Notes under the pieces: model-generated | The model's database searches: none | What the model saw: the letters and a program-made list of their open reading frames with translations, nothing else | Told to the model about the DNA's origin: nothing | Made by a program: the position numbers and the translations under genes | Origin: Fen-999 sp964530115 | GTDB taxonomy: Bacteria > Pseudomonadota > Gammaproteobacteria > Burkholderiales > Rhodocyclaceae | NCBI GenBank assembly: GCA_964530115.1 | Contig: CAZGYD010000152.1 | Span: forward strand, 1 to 11,199 | Direction of reading: 5' to 3' | Length of the DNA: 11,199 nucleotides | Shown: positions 1-9,747 of the stretch, piece after piece | How the letters are laid out: the number at the start of each line of letters is the position of its first letter | Numbering within the stretch: position 1 is the first letter of the stretch

Positions 1-498
1 GACCGCGCGGCGCGAGCGTGCGGTGCCAAGCCGATCGGCGAGGGCCCGGGGATGGAATTGCCGAACGGCATCGTCATCAAGGACGTCAGCGCCGACGCCT
101 TCCTGCAGCAAATCCTGTTGCGCCCGGCCGAATACGACGTCATCGCCACGCTCAACCTCAACGGCGATTACATCTCCGACGCGCTGGCGGCCGAGGTCGG
201 CGGCATCGGCATCGCGCCCGGCGCGAATCTCTCCGACACCGTCGCGATGTTCGAGGCGACCCACGGCACCGCGCCGAAGTACGCGGGCAAGGACTACGTC
301 AATCCCGGCTCGCTGATTCTCTCGGCGGAGATGATGCTGCGGCACCTCGGCTGGAAGGAGGCCGCCGACCTGATCATCAAGTCCATGGAGGCGGCGATCG
401 GCGACAAGATCGTCACCTACGACTTCGCCCGGCTCATGGAGGGCGCCACCGAGGTCAAGTGCTCGGCCTTCGGCCAGGCGATGATCGAGCGGATGTAG
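1..498 (+). CDS. icd: NADP-dependent isocitrate dehydrogenase, 3' part only
   Basis: This is the C-terminal 165 residues of isocitrate dehydrogenase; the 5' end lies outside the window and the reading frame is open from base 1. The enzyme oxidatively decarboxylates isocitrate to 2-oxoglutarate in the cytosolic TCA cycle. The visible sequence follows the E. coli protein closely: the LLRPAEYDVIA block, NLNGDYISD with the two metal-binding aspartates (E. coli D307 and D311 from memory), and ATHGTAPKYAG. The Lys-Tyr of that last block and the later Y-x3-R in TYDFAR correspond to the residues that select NADP over NAD. The C-terminus is at the usual place (E. coli ends GDAIIENM, here GQAMIERM). 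The stretch just before the first conserved block (about residues 8-22) is shorter and more diverged than in E. coli. A strong terminator hairpin follows. Confidence 0.95.
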   Translation, partial: DRAARACGAKPIGEGPGMELPNGIVIKDVSADAFLQQILLRPAEYDVIATLNLNGDYISDALAAEVGGIGIAPGANLSDTVAMFEATHGTAPKYAGKDYVNPGSLILSAEMMLRHLGWKEAADLIIKSMEAAIGDKIVTYDFARLMEGATEVKCSAFGQAMIERM

Positions 499-525
499 CT
501 GCGGCGCGGCCGCTGCAACGGTGAG

Positions 526-560
526 AAAAAAGGGCCTGCCGGTTTCCCGGCAGGCCCTTT
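526..560. terminator. Bidirectional intrinsic terminator between icd and csp
   Basis: A perfect 14-bp inverted repeat, AAAGGGCCTGCCGG at 529-542 and its complement at 547-560, encloses a 4-nt loop. On the minus strand the stem is followed by an uninterrupted run of six T (complement of 526-531), so it is a canonical intrinsic terminator for the cold-shock gene. On the plus strand the stem ends in TTT followed by GCATTC, a weaker tail that should still help stop icd transcription. It lies between the icd stop and the csp stop, as expected for two convergent genes sharing one terminator. Confidence 0.93.
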
Positions 561-577
561 GCATTCGGGAAGACCGC

Positions 578-784
578 TTACGAGGTCTTCTGAATGTTCG
601 ACGCCTGCTTGCCCTTCGGGCCCTGCACGACGTCGAAGGAAACTTTTTCTCCTTCCTTCAGGGTCTTGAAGCCGGACATCGAGATCGCGGAGAAGTGAGC
701 GAAGAGATCCTCGCTGCCATCATCCGGGGTGATGAATCCGTAACCCTTGGAGTCGTTGAACCACTTGACGGTACCAGTTGCCAT
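578..784 (-). CDS. CspA-family cold-shock protein
   Basis: A 68-residue single cold-shock domain, a small five-stranded OB-fold that binds single-stranded RNA and DNA and acts as an RNA chaperone or antiterminator. It starts MATGTVKWFN and carries RNP1 (KGYGFI, residues 13-18) and RNP2 (DLFAHFSAI, 26-34); RNP2 has Ala where E. coli CspA has Val. Length is typical (CspA is 70 aa). The ATG at 784 is preceded by a purine-rich ribosome site GGAAAGAGG. It lies divergent from clpS-clpA, the position held by cspD in E. coli, but it lacks a CspD-type extended C-terminus, so I give no paralogue letter. Its promoter is predicted at 955-983, giving a leader of about 160 nt, similar to that of E. coli cspA, and an intrinsic terminator follows the gene. 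Confidence 0.95.
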   Translation of the reverse strand: MATGTVKWFNDSKGYGFITPDDGSEDLFAHFSAISMSGFKTLKEGEKVSFDVVQGPKGKQASNIQKTS

Positions 785-948
785 AAACCTCTTTCCATTG
801 AACTAAAAAACACACCGGCGCGAACACGCCGGAACATGTTTGCGTTTCAAGTTCTCTACAGCCTAGGAAGCCAAGCGGTGAATCAGCGTACTGAAGGACA
901 GCGGGCGGTTCCTGAAACAGCACTGCGGTGAGGCTTGAACCAAACACG
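785..948 (-). promoter_or_regulatory. Long 5' leader of the cold-shock gene with terminator-like hairpin
   Basis: This is the predicted untranslated leader between the csp promoter and its start codon, about 164 nt if transcription starts near 948. Close to its 3' end, on the minus strand, a 6-bp stem CCGGCG/CGCCGG with a 6-nt loop (815-832) is followed by TGTG and then six T (complement of 805-810), 20 nt before the ATG. That resembles an intrinsic terminator or attenuator placed just upstream of the ribosome site. Long structured leaders are known to control cspA-type mRNAs in the cold. I searched for the E. coli cold-box sequence near the predicted start and did not find it. The exact 5' end is inferred. 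Confidence 0.55.
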
Positions 949-954
949 CTTAGC

Positions 955-983
955 CTTTTACGCATTTCTCCGTACAGCGTCAA
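955..983 (-). promoter_or_regulatory. Predicted sigma70-type promoter of the cold-shock gene
   Basis: On the minus strand, TTGACG (978-983) and TAAAAG (955-960) are separated by exactly 17 bp. The -35 element matches consensus at 5 of 6 positions and the -10 at 4 of 6. The predicted start is around 948. It faces the csp gene and is divergent from the clpS promoter about 95 bp away. Confidence 0.65.
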
Positions 984-1075
984 GGGATTTGTTTGCTGCA
1001 CGACAGCATCCGCAACCCCCGGGGCCGGGCAAAATGAAGCGCCTTATCGCGCCTTTTCCCCTCTTGCCGCCGCTG

Positions 1076-1103
1076 TTGAAGCCCGCAGGATTCGAATTAG
1101 AAT
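1076..1103 (+). promoter_or_regulatory. Predicted sigma70-type promoter of clpS-clpA
   Basis: TTGAAG (1076-1081) and TAGAAT (1098-1103) are separated by 16 bp. The -10 hexamer ends 6 nt before the clpS ATG at 1110, so the expected transcription start falls on or beside the start codon. The perfect palindrome GAATCGATTC (1100-1109) and the 8-bp palindrome ATTCGAAT (1090-1097) overlap this region and could form an operator, though AT-rich promoter DNA gives such matches easily. Confidence 0.6.
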
Positions 1104-1109
1104 CGATTC

Positions 1110-1427
1110 ATGACCACACAGAAGACCGCGCGTGACGGTGGCGTGGTGCTGGAGCCGGAGAAGGCCGGGGTCAAGCCGCCGCCGATGTACAAGGTGCTGT
1201 TGCTCAACGATGACTTCACCCCGATGGATTTCGTCGTCGTCGTCCTGGAGAAGTTTTTCGCCATGCCCAGGGAACGTGCGACCGCCGTCATGCTCAAAGT
1301 TCACCGCGAGGGCAAGGGCGTGTGCGGTGTATTCCCGCGGGACGTCGCGGCAACGAAGGTGGATCAGGTCACGGCTTTCGCGCGCCGGCACCAGCACCCG
1401 CTGGCCTGCGTGATGGAGGAAAACTGA
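1110..1427 (+). CDS. clpS: ClpS, N-degron adaptor of ClpA
   Basis: A 105-residue protein, the usual ClpS length. ClpS binds proteins with destabilising N-terminal residues (Leu, Phe, Tyr, Trp) and delivers them to ClpAP, while suppressing degradation of other ClpA substrates. The binding pocket is intact: LLNDDFTPMDFV (residues 31-42) holds the Asn-Asp-Asp and Met, and MLKVHREGKG (61-70) holds the second Met and the Val-His. Residues 1-22 form the poorly conserved flexible extension needed to act on ClpA. The C-terminal HPLACVMEEN is family-typical. Its stop codon abuts the clpA ATG, so the two genes form an operon. There is no Shine-Dalgarno sequence upstream of the ATG; the closest AGGA ends 19 nt before it. 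With the promoter position, this suggests a leaderless message. An alternative start at M26 would lose only the variable tail, but it has no ribosome site either. Confidence 0.97.
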   Translation: MTTQKTARDGGVVLEPEKAGVKPPPMYKVLLLNDDFTPMDFVVVVLEKFFAMPRERATAVMLKVHREGKGVCGVFPRDVAATKVDQVTAFARRHQHPLACVMEEN

Positions 1428-3713
<2,286 letters not shown>

Positions 3714-3715
3714 GC

Positions 3716-4432
3716 TCAGCGCGGCAGCTCGAAGACGACCGGCAGATTCACGGCGACGTCGGCGGCAGCGAGCGCGGCGGGTACGGGGACGCGGGGCAAG
3801 GCGGCATCGAGCATCGCCAGCGCGGCCTCGTCGAGCACGGGGTGGCCGCTCGACTTCGTCAGTGCCACGCCCCGCCGGATTCCGCCCGATGCCAGCATCA
3901 CCTGGACCTCGGCCGTGCCCTCCCATCCTTCGGCGACCGCCTGACGCGGATAGAGGCGGAAGCGCCTCGCCTCGCGCGCGAGCGCGAGCCGGTAACCCCG
4001 CAGGGCCTCGGGGTCGATGCCTTCCCCGGGCGAAAGGGATGAAGCGAGCGGCTCGATCCGCGCTTCGCCGGGCGCCGGGCCGGCCATAGAACCGGTTTCG
4101 GCATTCGCGGTCGAAAGGGATGTCGTGAGGGCCACCGGCAGCGGCGCCGGCGGCGGTTCGGCGGCGCGGACTGTCGTCGGCGCATGCACGTCCGGTCTCC
4201 GCAGTGCCGCGGGCGCGCGCTCCGGCGGGGCACTCGCCTCCCGAGAAGGCGCCGCCGGCCGCGGTGCGGCGACGGGCCTGAGCACGGCATGAAGCACCGG
4301 GGCAGCCACGGCCTCCTGTCGTTGCGGAACCGACGGCCACAGCAGCAGCCCGTGGATGGCGAGGGAGACGGCCAGCGCCCGGGCGAATCCGGCTCTATCG
4401 GCCCGGTCGCCGGCCCGGATCACGATAGGCAA
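3716..4432 (-). CDS. TonB-family energy-transducing protein
   Basis: A protein of about 238 residues with TonB architecture. Residues 17-33 form a single N-terminal membrane helix containing S23-x3-H27, the SxxxH motif through which TonB contacts ExbB/ExbD. Residues 35-135 are a Pro/Ala/Arg-rich periplasmic spacer, and 145-238 match a TonB C-terminal domain (YP at 161-162, then G-x-EVQVMLASGGI, SSGHPVLDEAAL and a VPVP segment). Such proteins pass proton-motive energy to outer-membrane receptors. The frame has no ATG near its N-terminus: the start is TTG at 4432 (used here) or GTG at 4423, and neither has a clear ribosome site. No exbB, exbD or receptor gene is nearby, so its receptor is unknown and I give no gene symbol. 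The spacer lacks the Glu-Pro/Lys-Pro repeats of E. coli TonB. Confidence 0.85.
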   Translation of the reverse strand: MPIVIRAGDRADRAGFARALAVSLAIHGLLLWPSVPQRQEAVAAPVLHAVLRPVAAPRPAAPSREASAPPERAPAALRRPDVHAPTTVRAAEPPPAPLPVALTTSLSTANAETGSMAGPAPGEARIEPLASSLSPGEGIDPEALRGYRLALAREARRFRLYPRQAVAEGWEGTAEVQVMLASGGIRRGVALTKSSGHPVLDEAALAMLDAALPRVPVPAALAAADVAVNLPVVFELPR

Positions 4433-4478
4433 AGTCTTCGGGCTCTGTTAGATTGACGCGACTTTTCAATTCTAAGGC

Positions 4479-5059
4479 ATGAGCACAGGCACTCCGCCCC
4501 ATCCGCTGATCCTCACGCTCGACCAGCACGGCGTCCCCCATCGCTGGGTCAACTGGCAGCACGCCTGCTTCTACTATGCCAAGGGGCTCGTCGCCTGGGC
4601 GATCGGCGAGCACCATTTCGTCTTTCATGGCGGTACCAACCGCGTCACCGGCCGCCGTTCGGAGATCGAGGCCAACAGCATCATCGCCATCAAGGGCAAG
4701 GCGCTCGCGGGCAAGTCGCTCGACAAGGTGCCGCCGCTGTCGAACCGCGAGCTCTTCCACCGTGACCGGCACATGTGCGCCTACTGCGGCATCGAGTTGC
4801 CCGGCCAGCGGCTCACGCGCGACCACATCGTGCCGCTCGTCCAGGGCGGACGCGACACCTGGATGAACGTGGTCACGGCCTGCCGCGCCTGCAACCAGGC
4901 GAAGAGCGGCCGCACGCCCGAGCAGGCCGGCATGGAGCTCCTCTACGCGCCCTATGTGCCGAACAAGGCCGAGTACCTGATCCTCAGCAACCGGAACATC
5001 CTCGCCGACCAGATGGATTTCCTGGCCCGGCACGTGCCCAGCGCGAGCCGCATCCGGCT

Positions 5060-5063
<4 letters not shown>
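4479..5063 (+). CDS. HNH endonuclease-family protein
   Basis: A 194-residue protein with an HNH (beta-beta-alpha metal) nuclease module at about 97-145: C100-x2-C103, then RDHIVP with D115-H116, N130, and C135-x2-C138. The two CxxC pairs should bind a structural zinc; His116 and Asn130 belong to the metal-binding catalytic site. The first 95 residues are a separate conserved-looking region with no motif I can name. Genes of this type are frequent as stand-alone chromosomal genes in Proteobacteria, and the cellular substrate is not known to me. Base composition and codon use resemble the neighbours, and no intron, intein or repeat surrounds it, so a homing or phage nuclease is unlikely. The start has only a weak AAGG immediately upstream. 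The stop overlaps the proposed ygiQ start. Confidence 0.88.
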
Positions 5064-7089
<2,026 letters not shown>

Positions 7090-7093
<4 letters not shown>

Positions 7094-7350
7094 GCAGACT
7101 GTTTACCATCTTCTGGCCTTCATTCCTGATCGCCGGCCTCGCCGAGATCCTGTTCTTTACGATCGTCGATCCGCAGGAACTCTATCTGCTCGGCCAGCCC
7201 GTGAGCCTGTCGCCCATCGCCACCTACTCGATCGGCTTCTTCGCCTTCTGGGCGATCTGCGCCGCCTCGAGCTGGGCCACCTGCTTTTTCCAGCGCAGCG
7301 GCCGCGAGATCAACGAGGAAACGATCCAGCACACCGCGCCCACCGCCTGA
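7090..7350 (+). CDS. Small two-helix inner-membrane protein, function unknown
   Basis: An 86-residue protein that I do not recognise. Two hydrophobic segments, about residues 6-26 and 43-67, are separated by a short polar loop (VDPQELYLLGQPVSLSP), followed by a polar C-terminal tail of about 19 residues (QRSGREINEETIQ). Trp, Phe and Cys are enriched in the helices, with Cys58 and Cys65 in the second. The start is secure because of the strong ribosome site. Its ATG overlaps the ygiQ stop (ATGA), so it can be translated from the ygiQ message, while the predicted promoter at 7011-7038 would also allow separate expression. That combination, a strong ribosome site and a promoter, suggests a real and sometimes highly expressed gene. 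It converges on the DsrC-like gene, with 69 bp between them and no clear terminator. Confidence 0.8.
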
Positions 7351-7419
7351 GCGGCGGGCGACGATGTCGATCGGCGAGGCCCGCGCGAGCGGCGGCGGCG
7401 CCCCGCCGTGCCGGTGTGC

Positions 7420-7749
7420 TCAGACGCAGCCGGTCGGCTTGGGCATGCCCGCGTAGCGGGCCGCCTGCTTGGCCGGGCCGTAGGGGAAGAGCTCGAACAG
7501 GAATTTCTTGTCGGCCCACTCCTCGCCGAGATCGTTGCCGACCAGCTTGGTCATCACCCGCAGGTTCGGGGCGGTGCCGTTTTCCTCGTAGTAGGCACGG
7601 ATCCACTTGAGCAGCTGCCAGTGCCGCTCGGTGAGCTGGAGCTGGTCCTGCTGCGCCAGATATTCGGCGACTTCCTCGGACCAGTCGGCGAGGTTCGCCA
7701 GGTAGCCTTCCGCGTCGGTTTCGATCTCTCTGCCGTTGACGTTGATCAT
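7420..7749 (-). CDS. DsrC/TusE-family sulfur-carrier protein with single C-terminal cysteine
   Basis: A 109-residue protein matching the DsrC/TusE family over its whole length: DAEGYLANLADW (12-23), LTERHWQLLKWIRAYYEENGTAPNLRV (39-65) and the C-terminal arm FPYGPAKQA...GMPKPTGCV. Cys108, the penultimate residue, is the conserved cysteine (CysA) that carries sulfur as a persulfide. The second redox cysteine of dissimilatory DsrC, 11 residues earlier, is replaced by Ala97, so the disulfide chemistry coupled to sulfite reductase is not expected. This leaves either a TusE role (sulfur relay to the MnmA-dependent thiolation of tRNA wobble uridine) or a DsrC-like regulatory or carrier role. The sequence looks closer to DsrC than to E. 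coli TusE. No dsr, tus or rhodanese genes are adjacent. The ATG at 7749 has GGAGA 8-12 nt upstream and a near-consensus promoter further up. Confidence 0.9.
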   Translation of the reverse strand: MINVNGREIETDAEGYLANLADWSEEVAEYLAQQDQLQLTERHWQLLKWIRAYYEENGTAPNLRVMTKLVGNDLGEEWADKKFLFELFPYGPAKQAARYAGMPKPTGCV

Positions 7750-7780
7750 GATGTTCTCTCCATCGTTGGGGTTGGGGGTT

Positions 7781-7813
7781 TATTTTCCGACGATTTTAGT
7801 CGGCTATTTTCCG
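7781..7813. repeat. Direct and inverted repeats over the DsrC-like gene promoter
   Basis: The 9-bp direct repeat TATTTTCCG occurs at 7781-7789 and 7805-7813. Between and overlapping the copies is an inverted repeat, CCGAC (7787-7791) and GTCGG (7799-7803), that brackets the -10 hexamer (7793-7798). Together they look like an operator, but no regulator gene is adjacent. Confidence 0.5.
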
Positions 7814-7820
7814 CTGTCAA
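7793..7820 (-). promoter_or_regulatory. Near-consensus sigma70 promoter of the DsrC-like gene
   Basis: On the minus strand, a perfect TTGACA (7815-7820) and TAAAAT (7793-7798, 5 of 6) are separated by 16 bp. The expected start near 7786 gives a leader of about 37 nt before the ATG at 7749. The -35 element lies in the last codons of prmC, so the DsrC-like gene can be expressed independently of the hemA-prfA-prmC message. This is the strongest promoter match I found in the window. Confidence 0.75.
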
Positions 7821-8619
7821 GCACCCGGCCGCCGGAAACGCGCACGATCCCGGCCAGGTCGCGGTGGTGCTCGATTTCCGCGAAGCCCGCCGCCGCGAGG
7901 AGCGCGGCGACGGCCTCGGCCTGGTCGTGGCCATGCTCGAGCAGCAGCCAGCCGCCGGGGCGCAGATGCCGTGGCGCCCCGGCGACGATGCGGCGGATCG
8001 CCCCAAGCCCGTCCGTCCCCGAGACCAGCGCGCCCACCGGCTCGAAGGCGAGATCGCGCAGATGCGGGTCGCCCTCGGCGACATAGGGCGGGTTGCCGAC
8101 GACGAGATCGAAGCGACCCTCGATGGCCGAGAACCAGTCGCTTTCGACGAAGCGCACGCCGGCGCCCAGCCGTTCGGCATTCGCCCGCGCGACGGCGAGC
8201 GCTTCGGGCGAGATGTCCGCGGCGGTGACCGGGAATCCCGTCTCCAGCGCCAGGGTGATGGCGACGCAGCCGCTGCCGGCGCCAAGGTCGAGGATCGCTG
8301 GCGTGTTACGACGGCTGAGTTTCGACAGGGCCGCCTCCACCAGCAGTTCGGTCTCCGGCCGCGGGATGAGCACCGCGGGCGTGACCGCGAACTCGCGCCC
8401 GTAGAACTCGCGGCGGCCGACGAGGTAGGCGACCGGCTCGCCCGCCGCGCGCCGCGCCACCAGCGCGGCGTATTGCAACGCCTGGGTTTCGTCGAGCCAC
8501 CGCTCCGGGTGGGCGACGATTTCGGCGGCGGCGCAGCCGAGCACGTGGCGCAGCAGCAACTTCGCCTCGGCCGCGGCGATGCGCCCCCGCGCCTGCGCCA
8601 GCGCTTCGCCGACGGTCAT
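7804..8619 (-). CDS. prmC: PrmC, release factor glutamine methyltransferase
   Basis: A 271-residue protein (E. coli PrmC/HemK is 277). It uses S-adenosylmethionine to N5-methylate the glutamine of the GGQ motif in RF1 and RF2, which speeds peptide release. The small N-terminal helical domain covers residues 1-75. The Rossmann methyltransferase fold follows, with PRPETE (86-91), the SAM-binding DLGAGSG (111-117) and the catalytic N176-PPY motif that holds the amide nitrogen. The frame stays open upstream, but the start is the ATG at 8619, which overlaps the prfA stop (ATGA) and matches the usual N-terminus. There is no ribosome site, consistent with translational coupling to prfA. Co-transcription with prfA places enzyme and substrate together. 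Confidence 0.96.
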   Translation of the reverse strand: MTVGEALAQARGRIAAAEAKLLLRHVLGCAAAEIVAHPERWLDETQALQYAALVARRAAGEPVAYLVGRREFYGREFAVTPAVLIPRPETELLVEAALSKLSRRNTPAILDLGAGSGCVAITLALETGFPVTAADISPEALAVARANAERLGAGVRFVESDWFSAIEGRFDLVVGNPPYVAEGDPHLRDLAFEPVGALVSGTDGLGAIRRIVAGAPRHLRPGGWLLLEHGHDQAEAVAALLAAAGFAEIEHHRDLAGIVRVSGGRVLDSGK

Positions 8620-9692
8620 TCGGAAAGCGCGGCGAGCTGCTCGGCCTGGTGCTCGGCGGTGAGCGCCGCGATCAGTTCGTCGAGATCGCCGTCCATCACC
8701 GACTGGAGCTTGTAGAGCGTCAGGTTGATGCGGTGGTCGGTGACCCGGCCCTGCGGGAAGTTGTAGGTGCGGATGCGTTCGGAGCGGTCGCCGCTGCCGA
8801 TCAGGCTCTTGCGCGTCGAGGCGATCTTCTGCTGCTGCTCCCGCAACTGCGCGTCGCGGATGCGCGCGGCGAGGATCGCCATCGCCTGCGCCTTGTTGCG
8901 GTGCTGCGAGCGGTCGTCCTGGCATTCCACCACCATGCCGGTGGGCAGGTGGGTGATGCGCACGGCACTGTCGGTCTTGTTGATGTGCTGACCGCCGGCA
9001 CCGCTGGCGCGGAAGGTGTCGATCTTGAGGTCGGCCGGGTTGATCTCCACCTCCCCGACCTCATCGGCCTCGGGCATCACCGCCACGGTGCAGGCCGAGG
9101 TGTGGATGCGGCCCTGCGATTCGGTCTCCGGCACACGCTGTACGCGGTGGCCGCCGGATTCGAATTTGAGCCGGGAGTAGGCGCCCTGGCCGCTGACCTT
9201 GCAGATCACCTCCTTGTAGCCGCCCACCTCGCCGGGGCTCTCGGACAGCAGCTCCACCCGCCAGCCCTGACGCTCGGCATAGCGGGTGTACATGCGCAGG
9301 AGGTCGCCGGCGAAAAGGGCGGATTCGTTGCCGCCAGCGCCGGCGCGGATCTCGAGGAAGAGGTTGCGCTCGTCGTTGGGGTCGCGCGGCAGCAGCAGGA
9401 CCTGCAGGGCCCGCTCCAGCTCGGCAAGACGCGCCGCGGCCGCAGCCTGCTCCTCCTGCGCGAGTTCGCGCATCTCGGGGTCGGCAAGCCAGCCCTCGGC
9501 GGCCTCGAGGTCCTGCCGGGCCTGACGCCAGGCGCGGTAATGTTCCACCAGCGGCGTCAGTTCGGCATGTTCGCGTGACAGACGGCGATAGCTCTCCATG
9601 TCGGCCGTGGCGTCCTGCTGGGCCAGCAGACCGTTGAGTTCCTCCAGGCGGTCGGAGAGCCGGTCGAGCTTGTCGATGAGGGTAGGGTTCAT
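8616..9692 (-). CDS. prfA: Peptide chain release factor 1 (RF1)
   Basis: A 358-residue class I release factor (E. coli RF1 is 360) that reads UAA and UAG and triggers peptidyl-tRNA hydrolysis. The N-terminal helical domain covers about residues 1-105. The stop-codon recognition tripeptide is P188-E189-T190 (PxT type, marking RF1; RF2 has SPF). The catalytic GGQ is at 233-235 in GAGGQHINKTDSAVRITH, where Gln235 is the PrmC methylation site. TYNFPQGRVTDHRINLTLY near the C-terminus is also diagnostic. The start ATG at 9692 agrees with the family N-terminus (MNPTLIDKLDRL against MKPSIVAKLEAL in E. coli) but has no good ribosome site. It lies 54 nt after hemA and overlaps prmC by 4 nt. Confidence 0.98.
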   Translation of the reverse strand: MNPTLIDKLDRLSDRLEELNGLLAQQDATADMESYRRLSREHAELTPLVEHYRAWRQARQDLEAAEGWLADPEMRELAQEEQAAAAARLAELERALQVLLLPRDPNDERNLFLEIRAGAGGNESALFAGDLLRMYTRYAERQGWRVELLSESPGEVGGYKEVICKVSGQGAYSRLKFESGGHRVQRVPETESQGRIHTSACTVAVMPEADEVGEVEINPADLKIDTFRASGAGGQHINKTDSAVRITHLPTGMVVECQDDRSQHRNKAQAMAILAARIRDAQLREQQQKIASTRKSLIGSGDRSERIRTYNFPQGRVTDHRINLTLYKLQSVMDGDLDELIAALTAEHQAEQLAALSE

Positions 9693-9707
9693 GCGAACGC
9701 TTTGATC

Positions 9708-9747
9708 GTTCCGCAGCCATGCCGGCTGCGAACTGCCGCCAGCCGGC
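9708..9747 (-). repeat. Two mutually exclusive hairpins between hemA and prfA
   Basis: Hairpin A pairs GCCGGCTG (9721-9728) with CAGCCGGC (9740-9747), an 8-bp stem with an 11-nt loop. Hairpin B pairs CGCAGCC (9712-9718) with GGCTGCG (9724-9730), 7 bp with a 5-nt loop, and can be extended outward by GTT/AAC past one bulged C. Both use 9724-9728, so only one can form at a time. There is no T-run, so neither is a terminator as it stands. They may influence prfA translation or mRNA processing. Confidence 0.5.

Noticed and set aside
521..931. Plus-strand frame across the terminator and csp, and small plus frames at 928-1135
   Set aside because: They are antisense to csp and its leader or overlap the clpS promoter, with no ribosome sites and no recognisable protein.
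4433..4478. TTGACG at 4453-4458 and other hexamers as promoters for the HNH and TonB-family genes
   Set aside because: No -10 element lies at 15-19 bp from any candidate -35 on either strand, so I could not support a promoter in this 46-bp divergent gap.
4775..5059. Upstream extension of the ygiQ frame inside the HNH gene
   Set aside because: The extension reads the HNH coding sequence in another frame and gives Arg/Ala/Pro-rich nonsense. Family resemblance begins only after about 5090.
7343..7408. Hairpins CCGCC-N5-GGCGG (7343-7357) and CGGCGG-N4-CCGCCG (7393-7408) between the small membrane protein and the DsrC-like gene
   Set aside because: They have short GC stems in very GC-rich DNA and no T-run on either strand, so there is no support for calling an intrinsic terminator.
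7408..8715. 435-codon plus-strand frame across the DsrC-like gene, its promoter and prmC; also 8649-9578 over prfA
   Set aside because: Both are antisense to strongly recognised genes and have the composition of shadow frames.
8620..8925. Upstream extension of the prmC frame inside prfA
   Set aside because: It is the prfA sequence in another frame. The ATG at 8619 overlapping the prfA stop matches the known PrmC N-terminus.
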